Positions 28,013-40,970 of a DNA stretch of 64,000 bases are shown here, piece by piece. A model generated the notes under the pieces. That model made no database searches, was not told the origin of the DNA, and worked only from the letters and a program-made list of their open reading frames with translations. The stretch comes from Brugia malayi (Eukaryota > Nematoda > Chromadorea > Rhabditida > Onchocercidae). Location of the stretch: contig NW_025062475.1 of NCBI RefSeq assembly GCF_000002995.4, positions 11,412,187 through 11,476,186 on the forward strand, read 5' to 3'. Each line of letters opens with the position of its first letter. The stretch's first letter is position 1. The position numbers and the translations under genes were made by a program.

Positions 28013-29646
28013 ATAACCTACTCTAACTCACTCCCCCAGAGCACTAGAAGAGAAAGTCAAACATCTGTAGCTGAGAAATGCTAGTAAACTTCGGATACAA
28101 ATGAGAATAAAATGAAAGAGACGATGGGGTAATGTGCAAAATAGCACGAGCAGAGAAAGAGATGAAAACTATATATTGTGCACGATGTAGTAAGAGAAAT
28201 GTAAGATAATGTAGTCAAAGTGAATACTTATCTTCCTAATATCTCTTCCCGGTTGGGTAAAATTTTCCCGAAGCAAACAATGCTAACGAGAAACTTCATA
28301 TGATCAACATTTTCTTATTTTATTATAACATTTGTAATGTTATTCGATAGTTGGAATAGCTATTCCTCTCTTTTTTTGCTTTATTAAAAAAGATTACTTC
28401 AAGGTGTAAAAGTTATGTTAAACTGATAAAGTTGTAAAATATCAAATAGAAGACAAAATTTAATCTTTAAAACATCTAAAATAATAGATATCAAATAAAG
28501 ATTAAGTTGAATTCTGAATTTTAATTTGCTATTTTTCTTTTTTCTTTTTGTCAATATTAATTATCATGTGGTATTCAAAAAATGAAACACAGAATGTATA
28601 GCAGGAATCAGTGATATTGTATCATCGCAACCAGTTGACATACCTGTTTGTTTGTAAGGTATTTTTTACCTTACATTTATGATAAATGACAAATTTAAAG
28701 CAAAATTAAATTTAACATTCATTTTAGCTATTGCTTCGAGTTATCGAATTCCGTATACATTGTTACACACACATACACTTTTTTCAAATTGAAACGATTA
28801 ATGTTGAAAATGAATGATAAAAGTTCTTTGTGTAACAAATAAATCTGTTTTCTTTTAATATAAATCCTTCGTTGGACATATTGTATTGATTTTTCTTTGT
28901 TGTTATTTATGGCTCTTTTGTTATTTCTACAAAACAAAATTTTTGTTCTTTCTATCATGTCAATAGCTGAAAAAAAAGAATTAAATTAAATTGGATTATA
29001 TATGTTCGAAAAAAAAAAAAAATTAAACTATGGAAATTAGCAAAAGCAAATTTCATTGTTTGTTATATAATATCAAATGCAACACAATAAAATTAGTTAA
29101 AAGCAATTGTTATCAAATAGAAAAAGAAAAAAGAACACTAACACTGCTAACATTGCTGGAAAATATATAAGCTAACAATTTAAAAACACAAATTATTGTA
29201 AATTATTCAAAGTAATTAAATTAATTTATCATAAAATGCGTCAATATTTCAGTTGTTTTTCTTGTATAATTAGTCAGAGAATGATAAATAAATGTAAAGT
29301 AAGTTATATTACAGTTATTGAAAATTATAAAAGGTTAAAGACAACTAAGTGAAATTCTACTGCTTAATTATTTAATATTTATTTCTTTGTTGACATTTTA
29401 ATGAATTTTATTCAATATCAATTCAAATTTGCAATTTAATCAATAACTATCATTTAATGCTTTATTTTCTGATTAAGACAGCCATTATTTATTGTTTATT
29501 ATTCAAATTAAATAAACAAATAAAATCAATCAAATATGAATAAAAATTATCACTTGATGAAAATTTCTGCAACTTTAAATATCTCCACTATGACTAACTT
29601 TCCTCATCTAGACTTGTCATACTTTGATTTCATAAAATTTACAGAT
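28013..29646. other. Intergenic region between the GUR-like receptor and H2A
   Basis: About 1.6 kb without a recognised exon. The part nearest H2A (28030-28260) is purine-rich and less AT-rich, consistent with a promoter. The remainder is AT-rich DNA with short poly(A) runs and meaningless open frames. Confidence 0.6.
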
Positions 29647-32416
29647 TTAGGTTGCATCTTGTACCGCAGAGATTGTCTTACTACAACTCTGAATTGGATG
29701 TTTATCATAATTATTGAAATAATATATAGCGGTGAGAAGAAGCACAATAGTTGCAGTCTGAAACAATAAGTTTATATTATTTTATTATTACTTATGATAT
29801 CAAACATTTTATTTGATAGGATGAAAGTTAAGAAAAAAAGTCTATGCATCTTATAAGAATTACTTTATCCTATTTATTACCAAAATACTTTCTTATCTTT
29901 TCAGAAATAAAAAAATCCAAATTGAAATTTAATCCATTCATACCTTTTCAATAAATCTCCTATCAATAACAGTAATCTCGAAGAATGATATACCTAAACG
30001 ACTTCGATATAAATGATTAATATATGCTATTGCTACAGAGTATGTCTGAAAATAGAATAAATTCTATTATTTATTATTTATTTTAATAAAATATTCATCT
30101 CAGATATTTTCTAATTTTATGGAAACATCGGTAATTTATTTGAAAGGTAATTACATAAACGAACAGATAAATAAATAAATAAATAAATAGGCTTTGACTA
30201 TGAGAAATGGTGGAAGGAAATAAAATTTAAATATAATTTTTGAAAATTTTAATTACCTGTTCTTGAAGAGCGCTAGTGCCAGCAATGAGAACGATTAGCA
30301 GATAACGAAAATGTGTCATATCATGATAAAGTAATAAGGATGTTACTAGAGAAGAGATAATCTGTGAGATAACAATTACAATAAGAAATACGGTACAAAC
30401 TATTACTGCAACAATAACTGGTTCCAATGCTAATAATTGATCGATGAGAATTGGTACGGATCGTAGAAGAAATATGCAAGAGAGTGTTGAAGTTGACAGA
30501 TGAAAGCTCATCCATAAGCTAGAAATATCATTTGAAATGATTCAAAATAAATTTATTACAAAAAATAGTAAATAAATAATATTTCATTTGAATAATATAA
30601 TGCATTTTTCAAAAGTTTATTTGTAAAATTTGTTGTTAAATGATAGTTTATCATTAAAAAAATTTAAAAAAAAAAATCATGAAAGAAAAAAAAAAGACTT
30701 TTTATGATAGTTTTTTTATTACAAGAATTACTAAAACATTTAATTTATATAAATAACACATTTCATTGGTAAAAAGTAAATAATTAAAAAAATCACTGGT
30801 TGAATACTTAATAAATTAACTTATATGTGGTATGTAGTCATAACTAAATGTTTTATTACTTATTTCAAAAAATAAATTCATTTGTTTGATTAAAATTTGA
30901 ATACTTACCAGCAAAAATATTATTTCACACCTACCTAAGTGATCGACCAAATAGTGCATGTGATTGTGACATTGTCCAATGAGCGGCGACATAATGCCTA
31001 ATTACAGGTAATTGGTAGGTATTGCAATCATTTGCAAAATCATCATTTAATGCACGATATTCAGCACAAATAATACTAATTAAACTGTATACTTCAGTGT
31101 AAACAGCAGGATAGGAGAATGCAACGTAAATAAAAATAACAACAAAAAGCCAATGAAAATAATGCGACAAATTAATATTTAATGGAATTTTTACAATTGG
31201 TGAATAATTATTGGCAATTATTTGTAAAATTTGATAAATTATCATAAATACACTAATAATAGTTCCAGATATGATTGCACCAAGCTGAAGAACAAATAAA
31301 GTAATAAGATTGTTGCATTGTTTATACTAGGAATTGTTGATGATTTTTGTTTACTTTTTGTTTACACTTCCTTTTCGCTCATATTTATTTGTCATTGTTT
31401 ACTTCGTTTCGTCTACTTGTTTACAGATTACTTCACTTTATTATTTGCAAATAAATTTACAAAGAGTAATAAATTAATAAAACATAGAAAGTTAATAATT
31501 CTTGAATGTCATCAATTCAGTTCTTACTGAATCTTTAAACTGGTCATTATTTGATGTTAGATTTGAAGAAAATGACCGATCACTCCTGAACAGATCTAAT
31601 GATCCATCGAATTTCTATCAATTGAATTATACAAGTAATTCTTATGCAGTTATTTCTGTTATATTTCATTGTGATAATAAATAAATTATTTGCAATAAAT
31701 AAAAGGTAAATTTTTACATGAATATTGTCCAACAATGATTTCCGCCTTAGGACACCAATACCAGTTGATGTGGCTTGAAGACGTTGTCGCAATTTGTCAC
31801 CAACTGAGTGTATATCCCAATAAACCAAAAAACATAAATTCAAGACTCCTTGTAGTTGTAAAATTGATACAGCTATTTCTGGTGGATTTCTGAAATTTTC
31901 TACCACAAATTCATGGCAAATTCATATTATTTAATGGTAATAAAAGAAGATGATAAATTGTAATAATCATTGCAAACAATGATATAATTGATAACTGATA
32001 ATATCAATAGACAGAAAAAAAAAGACTTACGCAGATGTCGTTCGTACGTCATACCAAAATTGTACAGTTGTAATCAGTAATATGATGATTAAGAAAAAAA
32101 TGATAAAAATCATATGACATTCGGCTATCCAACTACGCCGTCTATTTTTTTGTCTGAGGCAAGTAAATCGACAACAAAGTAATGCAAGAACTAATTGTGC
32201 TGGCCAGAAGTAACGTGAGAACTTAAAAATTTTTAAAATAATTTAATGTAAATTTATAATTTTCAATTCTATAAAAAAAATTAATCATTCATTCTTTTTA
32301 TTTTTCATTTTACTATAAAATCATTAATTTATTTCACAACTAATTCCATTAATGTGAAATATTTTTTGTTTTCAAAAATAATTAAGAAATAATCACAAAA
32401 TATTTTTAACCAATAC

Positions 32417-32453
<37 letters not shown>

Positions 32454-32559
32454 TTAAATTGAAATTTCATAAAATGTATATATATACCTGAGCACGTAAA
32501 TGCTTTTGAATATGACTATTTGAATCATGCGTTGAGAAATCAATCTTCAAAAATGGCAT
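29647..32559 (-). CDS. Predicted seven-TM chemoreceptor, gustatory-receptor-like (GUR/EGL-47 type)
   Basis: Seven exons in phase (minus order): 32559-32488, 32221-32031, 31889-31718, 31284-30935, 30518-30257, 30045-29944, 29757-29647; 419 residues. The N-terminus is short and hydrophilic with no signal peptide. Hydrophobic segments follow at about 55-80, 97-112, 146-168, 185-208, 267-290, 295-325 and 384-397. The last membrane segment sits close to the C-terminus after the conserved-looking stretch GISFFEITVIDRRFIEK. This layout (about 420 residues, intracellular N-terminus, long loop with AEYRALNDDF before TM5) matches the insect gustatory receptor/nematode GUR/EGL-47 superfamily. I infer the family from architecture and weak motifs, not from a signature residue set. 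Another multi-pass receptor family is possible. Gene structure itself is well supported. Confidence 0.65.
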
Positions 32560-32569
32560 CTTTCCATAT

Positions 32570-32680
32570 TTGTTCAAAATTCACACCTAAATAATATTAT
32601 TTTAATTTCTGTTAAATGTATAACATACATTTCTTGCATGAAATACTGAAATATTTTTATGAAAAATTTTTAATGAATGA
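32570..32680. repeat. 111-bp direct repeat, copy 1
   Basis: Nearly identical to 32895-33005 at a constant offset of 325 bp. The only difference noticed is cttgcatg versus catgcatg. This copy overlaps the region just upstream of the receptor start codon. Confidence 0.9.
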
Positions 32681-32894
32681 ATTTTTTTCTCCAACTTTAT
32701 ATTATTATATACTAGAAACAAACAAAAATAAAAGAAAAAAGAACGAATTGTTTAAATAATTGTTAAATTTTAAATTTCATACTTAAATATTTTTAATAAT
32801 ATAATATGTTGGAAATAAAAAATAATAAATATTAGATAACATTATAATGATAATTTGAGTAATTTTTTATAAAATCTAAGAAATGCACTTATAC

Positions 32895-33005
32895 TTGTTC
32901 AAAATTCACACCTAAATAATATTATTTTAATTTCTGTTAAATGTATAACATACATTTCATGCATGAAATACTGAAATATTTTTATGAAAAATTTTTAATG
33001 AATGA
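32895..33005. repeat. 111-bp direct repeat, copy 2
   Basis: Second copy of the segment at 32570-32680, in the same orientation. Near-identity points to a recent duplication. Confidence 0.9.
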
Positions 33006-34866
33006 TTTGCAAATAAAACAGAGATATTTTATGATTTATAGGAAAAAAAAATTTTTTAATAGTTCAAAAAAGAAAAAAACAATGAAAAATTTTCAGCCTA
33101 ATGATTTGTTATTGTTTTTCTCTCTTTTTTTGTCGCTAAGAAGGTATCGTTGTTTTTAAATCAAAAAAAAAAAAAAGTATTTATTATTCTAATTTAATAA
33201 TAATAATTATTTGATAATAATGCAAGCAAAATTAGAAAATACTAATATCATTGCAATGAATGCTCTAAATTTGCAAATATTTTTAGAATAGCTTCAATTT
33301 GTATTATGAAAAGAATGAAAAAGAAAAATGAAGCTTTTAAAATGAGCAAAATACTAAGCAATGAATGAGCTATCATTTTTGAGAAGCTTTCTCCTCTACA
33401 CTAATAATACCCATTCTTTAACTATTCCTATTATCCTACCAACTTTCAAATAATATTGCATTAGACTAAGACTGATCTAACGATACGCATGAATGAATCT
33501 TTTGAAATTACAATTCATTTTAACTTATTCCACATCATATAATACTATTAAGATAAAGTTAATTTTTAATTTCTAAATTTTCACCATTTAATTTAAATAG
33601 GTTTGATAAAAATTTCATCAATAAATTTATATATGCATCTTTTACTAATGTTTCATCGTCACTATACCAAATTTTTATCGGGAAAAAAAAGAAAGAATTA
33701 TTGAATGATTTTCATTTTTCTTGACTTCTAAATTGAAAATTTTAGTTTAAGACTTATTTTTTCCATTCTTTTTCCTTCTATATATTTACTAGTGCAGTGC
33801 AAAATTTTTTGCAGCAACTTAAAAATTTATTAGATGAACAAATCCTAAACAAAAAATAACAAAATAATAGATAAATTATAGAGTACATTTTCTCAAAACG
33901 AAGTTAGTATGATGAAGCATTTTAACACAGATAACAGTCAAGAAGATAAGGAGTGAAAAAAGTGGAGAAACAACCCTGAAGACCTTGCAATTATTTTTTA
34001 AGTAAAAATTTAACTGTAGCTTTCAAAAATAAGTCTCCACTATTTCCCTTTCCCACATTCTTGCATCTGTTAGAAAAATGCTAAAATCAATTCTGACTAG
34101 TTGTGATTCGATAAAAAACTCATTAAAAATTCAAATTTCAAAAATGAAAAAAAAAAAATCGAAGCACCATATAATTTATAATAAATACAAAATATATGAA
34201 ATAAATATGATATAGCATTGCTGAATAAAATCAAGCAAGAAAAAAGATGCATTTATTTAGTAATATCACCAAATTCTAGAAATTCCACTTCTTTCAAGTT
34301 TTTCTAGTCATAAAACTTTTTTATGAAACACAGTCAGCTCACCGTTCCTAAAAGAAAGAACCGGAAATTTCTCCACCTCCATTTCTTTTATAGCTATACA
34401 AACAAACAAACAAAAAAAAAAAGAAAAAAAAAATAAGCAGTATTCACATCGGATAAAAAACTGATGACTATATTAAAAAAAATTTCCAATACTACACAGC
34501 TTATACTAATGGTTAGAAATTATGGTAGATGAAAGGATGAATGGTAAAGAATAAATATGCAAGTTTTCAAAATCAAATTACAGGAAAATTTTATTCAAAG
34601 ATTGGTCCATCCTTAATAGTGAACTATCCCAGCTGGAGAAAAGTTAACAGTGTTAAGTAAACGTTGTTATCGTGATCATCGTCTCATGCTAAAGTTTTTA
34701 ATTACGAAAAATGATCATTTATGGCAGTATAAAAGCTCTTCGCTCCAGATGAATTACAACAACAATAACACTAAGATTTGATCCTTATTTCAGAAAAAGG
34801 AGCACCACTCTATATGACGAGAATCCCAAGATCAATTTTGACTAGAATTATATATAGGAATCCAAA

Positions 34867-37800
34867 TTATGATTGAGCCATTTTTTCTAATATTGGTATT
34901 ATTTGGTCGAAATTTGGTCGTCGACCAGGATCTTCATTTAAACAAATGTTCATCAAACGCCCCATATTTCGTGATATTCCAGGAGGAAATGGGACACGTA
35001 ATCCTTCCAGTGCAATCTGGAAAAAAAATTGCAGTTCAAAAAATTCGAAATTTACGAAATTCAATACTCCTCCAAATTTAGTTTCTTTTTGTTTTTAGAA
35101 AAAAATAAAGAAACCAAAAAAAAAAGTCTCTTAAACAAAAATCCATTGTTAGGCGGCAGAAAAAACTGCAAAAAGGAAATGATTAAAGCAGTCAGAAAAA
35201 CAATATTATGCTTTAAAAATTTTTTTCACAGGAAATGACTTAGATAAAAGCACTTTCCAAGAAATACGTCAAACATGTTGTTTAACCATAGTAGCACTCA
35301 AAGACTGATAAATTCTTTAACACACTAATTTCTTCACTAATTCAAATTTTAAACTTTTAAAGCTTCAAAACTGATTCCTCTCTAAAACAATTAAATTCAA
35401 TACATTCTGGATTTAATAACAAGCCACCGTCTTTCTTCCCTAATTTCTTTTCCTTATCCAACACCCCTATTAATCAAACCATAACCAACCTTTATTCCAA
35501 TTTCCATTGGCGAAAGGTCTGAGAATGGCACTTCTCGGGTATTCAATTCCCACAATAAAACACCAAAACTCCACATATCAGCTGCTCGAATATTTAAATC
35601 TGATGGTGAATATTTAAGTGCTACAAAAAAAAGAACAAATTATCGACGAGTTTAAAATAACTGCAAAAAAAAAAAAAAAAAATCCGCAATTAACTTTTAA
35701 AATTCATTAAGTTAAACTAGATAAACCTTTCATGATTACGATTTTTCTGATGAGTGCTTGCGCTGGTTATGATAAAATTGTGGGTCAAATACTACATTGA
35801 AAGAAGGAAAAAATAAAATGATAAATCAAATCCAAACAACTAAATAAGAATGGAATTTTCACCTTCCGGGGACATCCATGCCGGAGAATATAGCCTGCCT
35901 ACTTCCTGAAAGCTGAATTTTGTATCGGCCATTGAAATTTTTGCTGATAGATCTTCGTCAACCACAACATGTTTCGAACTCAGATAATACCTCAAAATTA
36001 ATGGATCCAATGAATGAAGAAATGACATGCCACGTGCTATATCCAAAGCAAATTTTGTCGCTTGCGCCTGATCGATTACAACCGCTGAAATATTGAAAAA
36101 ATAAATTACAGAATTTGAAATTTCCTTAAAATGTTGGCAATTACCATCTCAAGCTAATATAGAAAAGGGCTACTCCAAAAGTGATCGGACATTTGAATAC
36201 AATTCATGAACTTAGCAAATCGAAATATTTTAATAATACAAAAAAATCAAAAGTAACGAAGAATATTAATAAACTTTTTTGAATGTACAACAAAAAAATA
36301 TTACTATACCTGTCTGTTCATGTAAAACATTATAAAGTGAACCAAATGACATCAGTTGACTGATAACAATAAGATTTGGTGGTTGATTACAGCATGCCAA
36401 CACAGGACATATATTTGAATGAGCAAAGATTCTGAAACAAAATTTTTTTTTGGAAATGTAGACCAATATACTAAGGCGACAAATATGATGTATTTTGTTA
36501 CAACGACGATTTCATTCAAATTGCAGTAAGTTGACACAGATGGAAAAGATGGAAACTATGAAAATCAACCAAAGTAATAGAGAATAAATGCGTTGTGGAA
36601 GGAATGCAACCTTAACGAAGGGAATTCAGCTTGAAAGTCACGACTGATACGTGGAGTTACTTCAGGTACTGCTAAAATTCGAGCCACGATATCATTTCCT
36701 TGCCACTTGCCACGCCACAGTTCACCACTATGAGATTCGGCTATTTTCATCGATAGACTTAAAGATGCCATATCAACACCTGTGTACCTGCAACACTATA
36801 TGTATTAAAAAATATATGATAAGCTTCATCAAACTTATTAGATTCAAAAATGGGAGCGAAACCAACCTTGAAAGTGTTGCATCTCTAGTGCGCGTTTTTG
36901 TACCTTTCCATGTTTGATCTTTGAATGGGGTTCTTTCATTGATATTTTGTCCATGTTCTCGAGCAATTTCTAGATACGATAAGTAAATGTTGTAATTAAA
37001 AATATTTAAAACGTTGGGAAAGCTGACACTGTTGAAATTTAAGTTTATTAAAACACTAAAACACTTGAAAATCAGCAATGAAGTCAACAATCGACGGACC
37101 TACAACCGCATTACGAGCTTGTGGCTGACAGATATCAAGTGGTGTTTGTCCTTTTTTATTGCAAGTTCCTATCAGAGCACCACTTCGGATAAGATCCTGG
37201 AAAATAAGATCCGATAAGATCCGAAATAAAACTAATAAAACTAAATACGTTTTTAGTAAAAATAAATATCCTTTTTTATAGTTTTTAGTAATAAATAAAA
37301 CACTTCAGATAGTGAAAATCCAAGCAGATAAAGTACTTTCCTTCTGACAATGCCATTTTTGTTAGTTGATGAATTTCATGAAATGATCTTTAATGAAATT
37401 ATGGACAATTTTTAAATCATTAGAAAGTTCAAAGTTCACTTTCTTACTTCGCAGATCTGCACGTAACCCCAAAAGCACGAGTAATGAAGAGGCGTCATTC
37501 CGTGTTCATTTGCAACGTTCACATCTGCTTTCCGATTAAGTAATTTCTGGAAATAAAAGGCGCGAAAAATAAGACGAAAGAGAAAAGGGAACAAAGGAAA
37601 ATGAAAATATGATACAGCAAAAAGAAAAAATTATGGAGCAAGTGATCCAAAACTCACTTCAGGAAACAAACAAAACTCACATTTAAATTTTGAACAGTGT
37701 TAATAACACTAAAGAGATTCATAATTCTAATTTTAAAAATAATATGAACGTACCACAACAATTTCACGATTTCCGTGAGCTGCAGCTAGATGTAAACTTG

Positions 37801-38324
37801 TATCATCACCCATATTTGTCGCGTTTACACGTGCCCCTCGAGAAAGTAGCAACTCAGCAATTGCAACATGTCCTTCTTTGGATGCCCAGTGAAGCAGTGA
37901 AAATGCGTGATCGTCGCTAGAAAAAAAATGGTATATTATTAAAAAGTAAAACTAAAAATTAAATAGAACTTTGAATAGTTAAAATTGAAGCGCTAATTAT
38001 GTATGTGATATTTAAGTGAAGGAAAAACCATGTTGGAAATATCACTGTTCTTGATAAAGTGCACTTGTCTAGTTTATTTAATTTATTAAAGATGAAACTT
38101 TTTATAAATCTATAATCAAAAAGTTAGGTAAAAAACATGACATTATTTGTTTTAATTAATGACAAAATAAAGCCGTAAACTTACCCAATATTGAGATCGT
38201 GTTCGGTATCATCAAGCCATACGCGCACTTGAAACGTATTACCCTCACGCACCCAACCAAATACATCTTCCATTATAATGGGCACATTTGGCTTATGTGA
38301 ATGGTAGTTACTCGAAAGAGACAT
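34867..38324 (-). CDS. pat-4: Integrin-linked pseudokinase ILK (PAT-4)
   Basis: Adhesion scaffold that links beta-integrin to PINCH and parvin at muscle dense bodies. Exons (minus order): 38324-38185, 37916-37754, 37546-37448, 37196-37100, 36969-36867, 36787-36611, 36431-36310, 36084-35863, 35620-35490, 35016-34867; 467 residues (human ILK 452). The N-terminal half contains ankyrin repeats ([52 protein letters not shown]). The C-terminal half aligns along the whole ILK kinase-like domain ([76 protein letters not shown]). It is a pseudokinase: the VAIK lysine (human K220) is R237, no HRD aspartate is present ([14 protein letters not shown]), and the DFG site reads ISMADTKF. The exon 4 donor (GTCCGT) is non-canonical in its later positions but phase requires it. 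Confidence 0.97.
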
Positions 38325-38471
38325 TTTAAAAAAGTAATACGATTACTTTATTCCAAATAATCCAACGTGGTTAATAAGTACCGGTGATAGCGGTATTCAC
38401 TTACACATAAAGACGCTGGATATGACGTGAGAGCCGTGCGGAAAGCACGGCAAGCTTTTGTACAGCCAAAA

Positions 38472-38475
38472 CCTG
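38472..38475 (-). promoter_or_regulatory. Possible trans-splice or 5' UTR splice acceptor of ILK
   Basis: On the minus strand TTTTCAG precedes about 150 nt that run up to the ILK start codon. This could be the spliced-leader acceptor, which would make 38325-38472 the 5' UTR. A GTAAGTG follows within it, so a short UTR intron is an alternative. Confidence 0.4.
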
Positions 38476-40371
38476 AAAACTATGACTGAAAACTTTTTAA
38501 ATTTAAAACCTTAAAAATCAGAAATATTCGCTATAGTCGCATCGCAGGATCGATGAGATAAAAAATGCGTCCTCAATCGTCATAATTTTTTACAAAGCTC
38601 TATTAAGTTATATGTAATATAGAACAACCAGTTCAAATCTCATAAACCTTTCGGATCTTTTAATATTGGACAAATCTCTGGAAATTCAGGAACAGAAAAA
38701 GTTCAAAAACACTCCATCTGGGAGAATGGTACGTTTTGTAAAGCTAAAATAACTTCAAATATAAAACAATTTTGCATAATGAAGAACCACCAACCATCAT
38801 GGGATAACATAAAATCATGTGAAAATCTTGAAATCGGCAGATAACGAAACTTTAATTTGATGCTCCACCAATAATAAGTTTAGAGTTCTCCAGTAAATCA
38901 CTGTTAAATCTTCTCAAGCGGAAATTTTCTCGAAATTTATGATGTAAAATTATTCTGTGCATTTTATACATAACATAAGTACTACATAAGATTACCTAGC
39001 AACAGACTAATTTTCATTTCTACTTCAGTTCTCTCATATACTGCAATTTTCTAATCTTCAAAGTATCTGAAATCTTTCCAGCTTAAATATTCTGACTCAT
39101 CAATATTCCTAGATCGAATCGAGTGCCTTGTTCAATCCTCAACTTCCAAAACTGTAGTTGAGATTTTCTGGATATCAAAAATGATAAATATTCAAAATGC
39201 TTTCCCTATCTAGATATTTATAAATAAAAATATAAAATCTGACATAACTGTTTCGAAAATTGACAGATATCCCTGAACTGAGTCAATATTAATATCTGGA
39301 TATAAAGTTAACATTAGTGAAGTGAATCAAAATTGATAAACTCGCATGCAACAAGTATGCAGCAAAAAAGTGAAAAAAAAATGAGAAAAAGAAAACGGAT
39401 TGAAGTAATGCAAATATAAATATAAAGAAAACTAAAATAAATAATTGTACAATAATTTAAACTGCAAAATAAAAAAAGGTGAAGTGTAAGCTAAGACCCG
39501 CTAGCGCAAAAAATTGCATCTCGTAGTTACGGTAAAAATAATCAGTGATAATGTTTATCATAATATCTTCAGTAGAAGACCATCAAAGACAATCAAAAGT
39601 CTAGCAGAGAATTGTGAGAGGTGTAGTTGAAATTCAGTAATATAACAAAATTTTAAAAATAAAAAGAGAAATTTTTAGAAGGCAAAAGCAACAATTTAAT
39701 AATAAAAAGTGAGAAGAAAAGTTCAAAAATGCTATACAGATGAAAATCTAAAAAACACTGTTAAAAATATTTTAGTACACTTCGTTTAAAACAAAACTAT
39801 TCCAAAGAAATGAATAAGACTAAACAAACGATAGAAGAGAAATCAAAAAGGTCAGGAGAAGGAAAGAGAGAAAGAAACGGGTGGGACAGAGGGAGAAAGA
39901 GAGAGAGGGAGAGAGAAAAAAAATGACTGATTTTTGCCGGATGTTGTAAAATTTCATGTAAAAGATTGAAATGACAATTGTACGATGATGTGCTATAATT
40001 GCAAGTGAAAGATAGAAATACATACCTTTACAGATGCTTCTTCTCCTTACAGCTTACAAGGTTTCATTGAATGGACGAGAGTGCCAGCTGTTGATCGTTT
40101 GGATGATGTCTGCTGCCACCACAACCAGTCGTCAAATCATACTCTGCCAGGATGCCTGCTACTGCTACTACTACTGCTGTTGCTAGTAGTGTTGCTATTG
40201 CTATTGTTGATATTACACATCGAGAAGAGAGTTAGTTGCAAAGGCGTCCATCACCCATCTATCTATTTCGGTAGCTGTGAGTGAGAAAGGGTTAAATAAT
40301 TAGATAAATGTATCGAAGCGGAAGAGTCCGTAACAGCACCCACGTTCATATACAATAAAAACTTCTTTTAC

Positions 40372-40412
40372 GATTCTCTCTCTCTCTCTCTCTCTCTCCC
40401 TCTCTCTTTCTC
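40372..40412. repeat. (CT)n microsatellite
   Basis: About 40 bp of CT dinucleotide repeats with one CCC interruption, in intergenic DNA. A (CA)n/TACA tract follows at about 40538-40576. Confidence 0.9.
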
Positions 40413-40889
40413 AACTTGATAATACTACCTATCATTACTGCATTTCAATGGTCAACCTGAAATTTCATTCACTGAAATCACGATGAGAAAGGGAAACATA
40501 CCTTTACACTGATATATTATTTACCCTCAATATCCATACACATACATACGTATACATACATACACACACACACACAACAAAAGTCTCTAAATTTATTGAT
40601 GGTAGATAGATAGAGGGAGAGAAAACGATAGAGAGAGAATCGTCTACGTTCAATAATTTGAATTAATCATTTCCAAGCAAATAAACGATAGTTATTTCTA
40701 ATTGCACATAAATTCTTAAAGATAAACGTATTCATTCAATGATAAATAATATTTGTTTTTAATCTTACAAATTCATCTTACATACATAATACATTATCTT
40801 TTTACGTGTATTAGAACTAGAATAACGTTACAGATCTCATAAAGTGATTTTTTCATTTTTTCTCAAAATTCTTTCATTCATTTTTGCAG

Positions 40890-40970
40890 AATTTATCACA
40901 GACTTAGTGTTTCATTAACACCAGATCTGGCACATGCAGAACTTCGCATTACACAATTCCCCTCCGTAAG
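40890..40970 (+). other. Orphan exon candidate, function unknown
   Basis: An 81-bp segment flanked by a strong acceptor (TTTTTGCAG) and donor (AG followed by GTAAAA). It is open in exactly one frame, reading YHRLSVSLTPDLAHAELRIT then QFPSVR, with phase 2 at both ends. It does not join PAN2 exon 1 or 2 in phase. Two phase-compatible downstream segments end in stop codons (from an acceptor near 41123 and near 42753), so it may belong to a small unrecognised plus-strand gene. I do not recognise the sequence. Confidence 0.35.

Larger units (their letters stand above)
32560..34866. other. Intergenic region between ILK and the receptor
   Basis: 2.3 kb of AT-rich sequence with a duplicated 111-bp segment (listed separately) and poly(A) runs, but no recognised exon. 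It must contain the receptor promoter and ILK 3' UTR on the minus strand. Confidence 0.6.

Noticed and set aside
36160..36200. Possible transposon terminal repeat (ctactccaaaagtgatcggac) in an ILK intron
   Set aside because: Only one copy seen, no matching inverted partner or target duplication nearby.
40081..40284. Plus-strand open frame with a long Leu run
   Set aside because: Produced by a CTA/CTG-type simple repeat, with no ATG context, homology or splice support for that frame.
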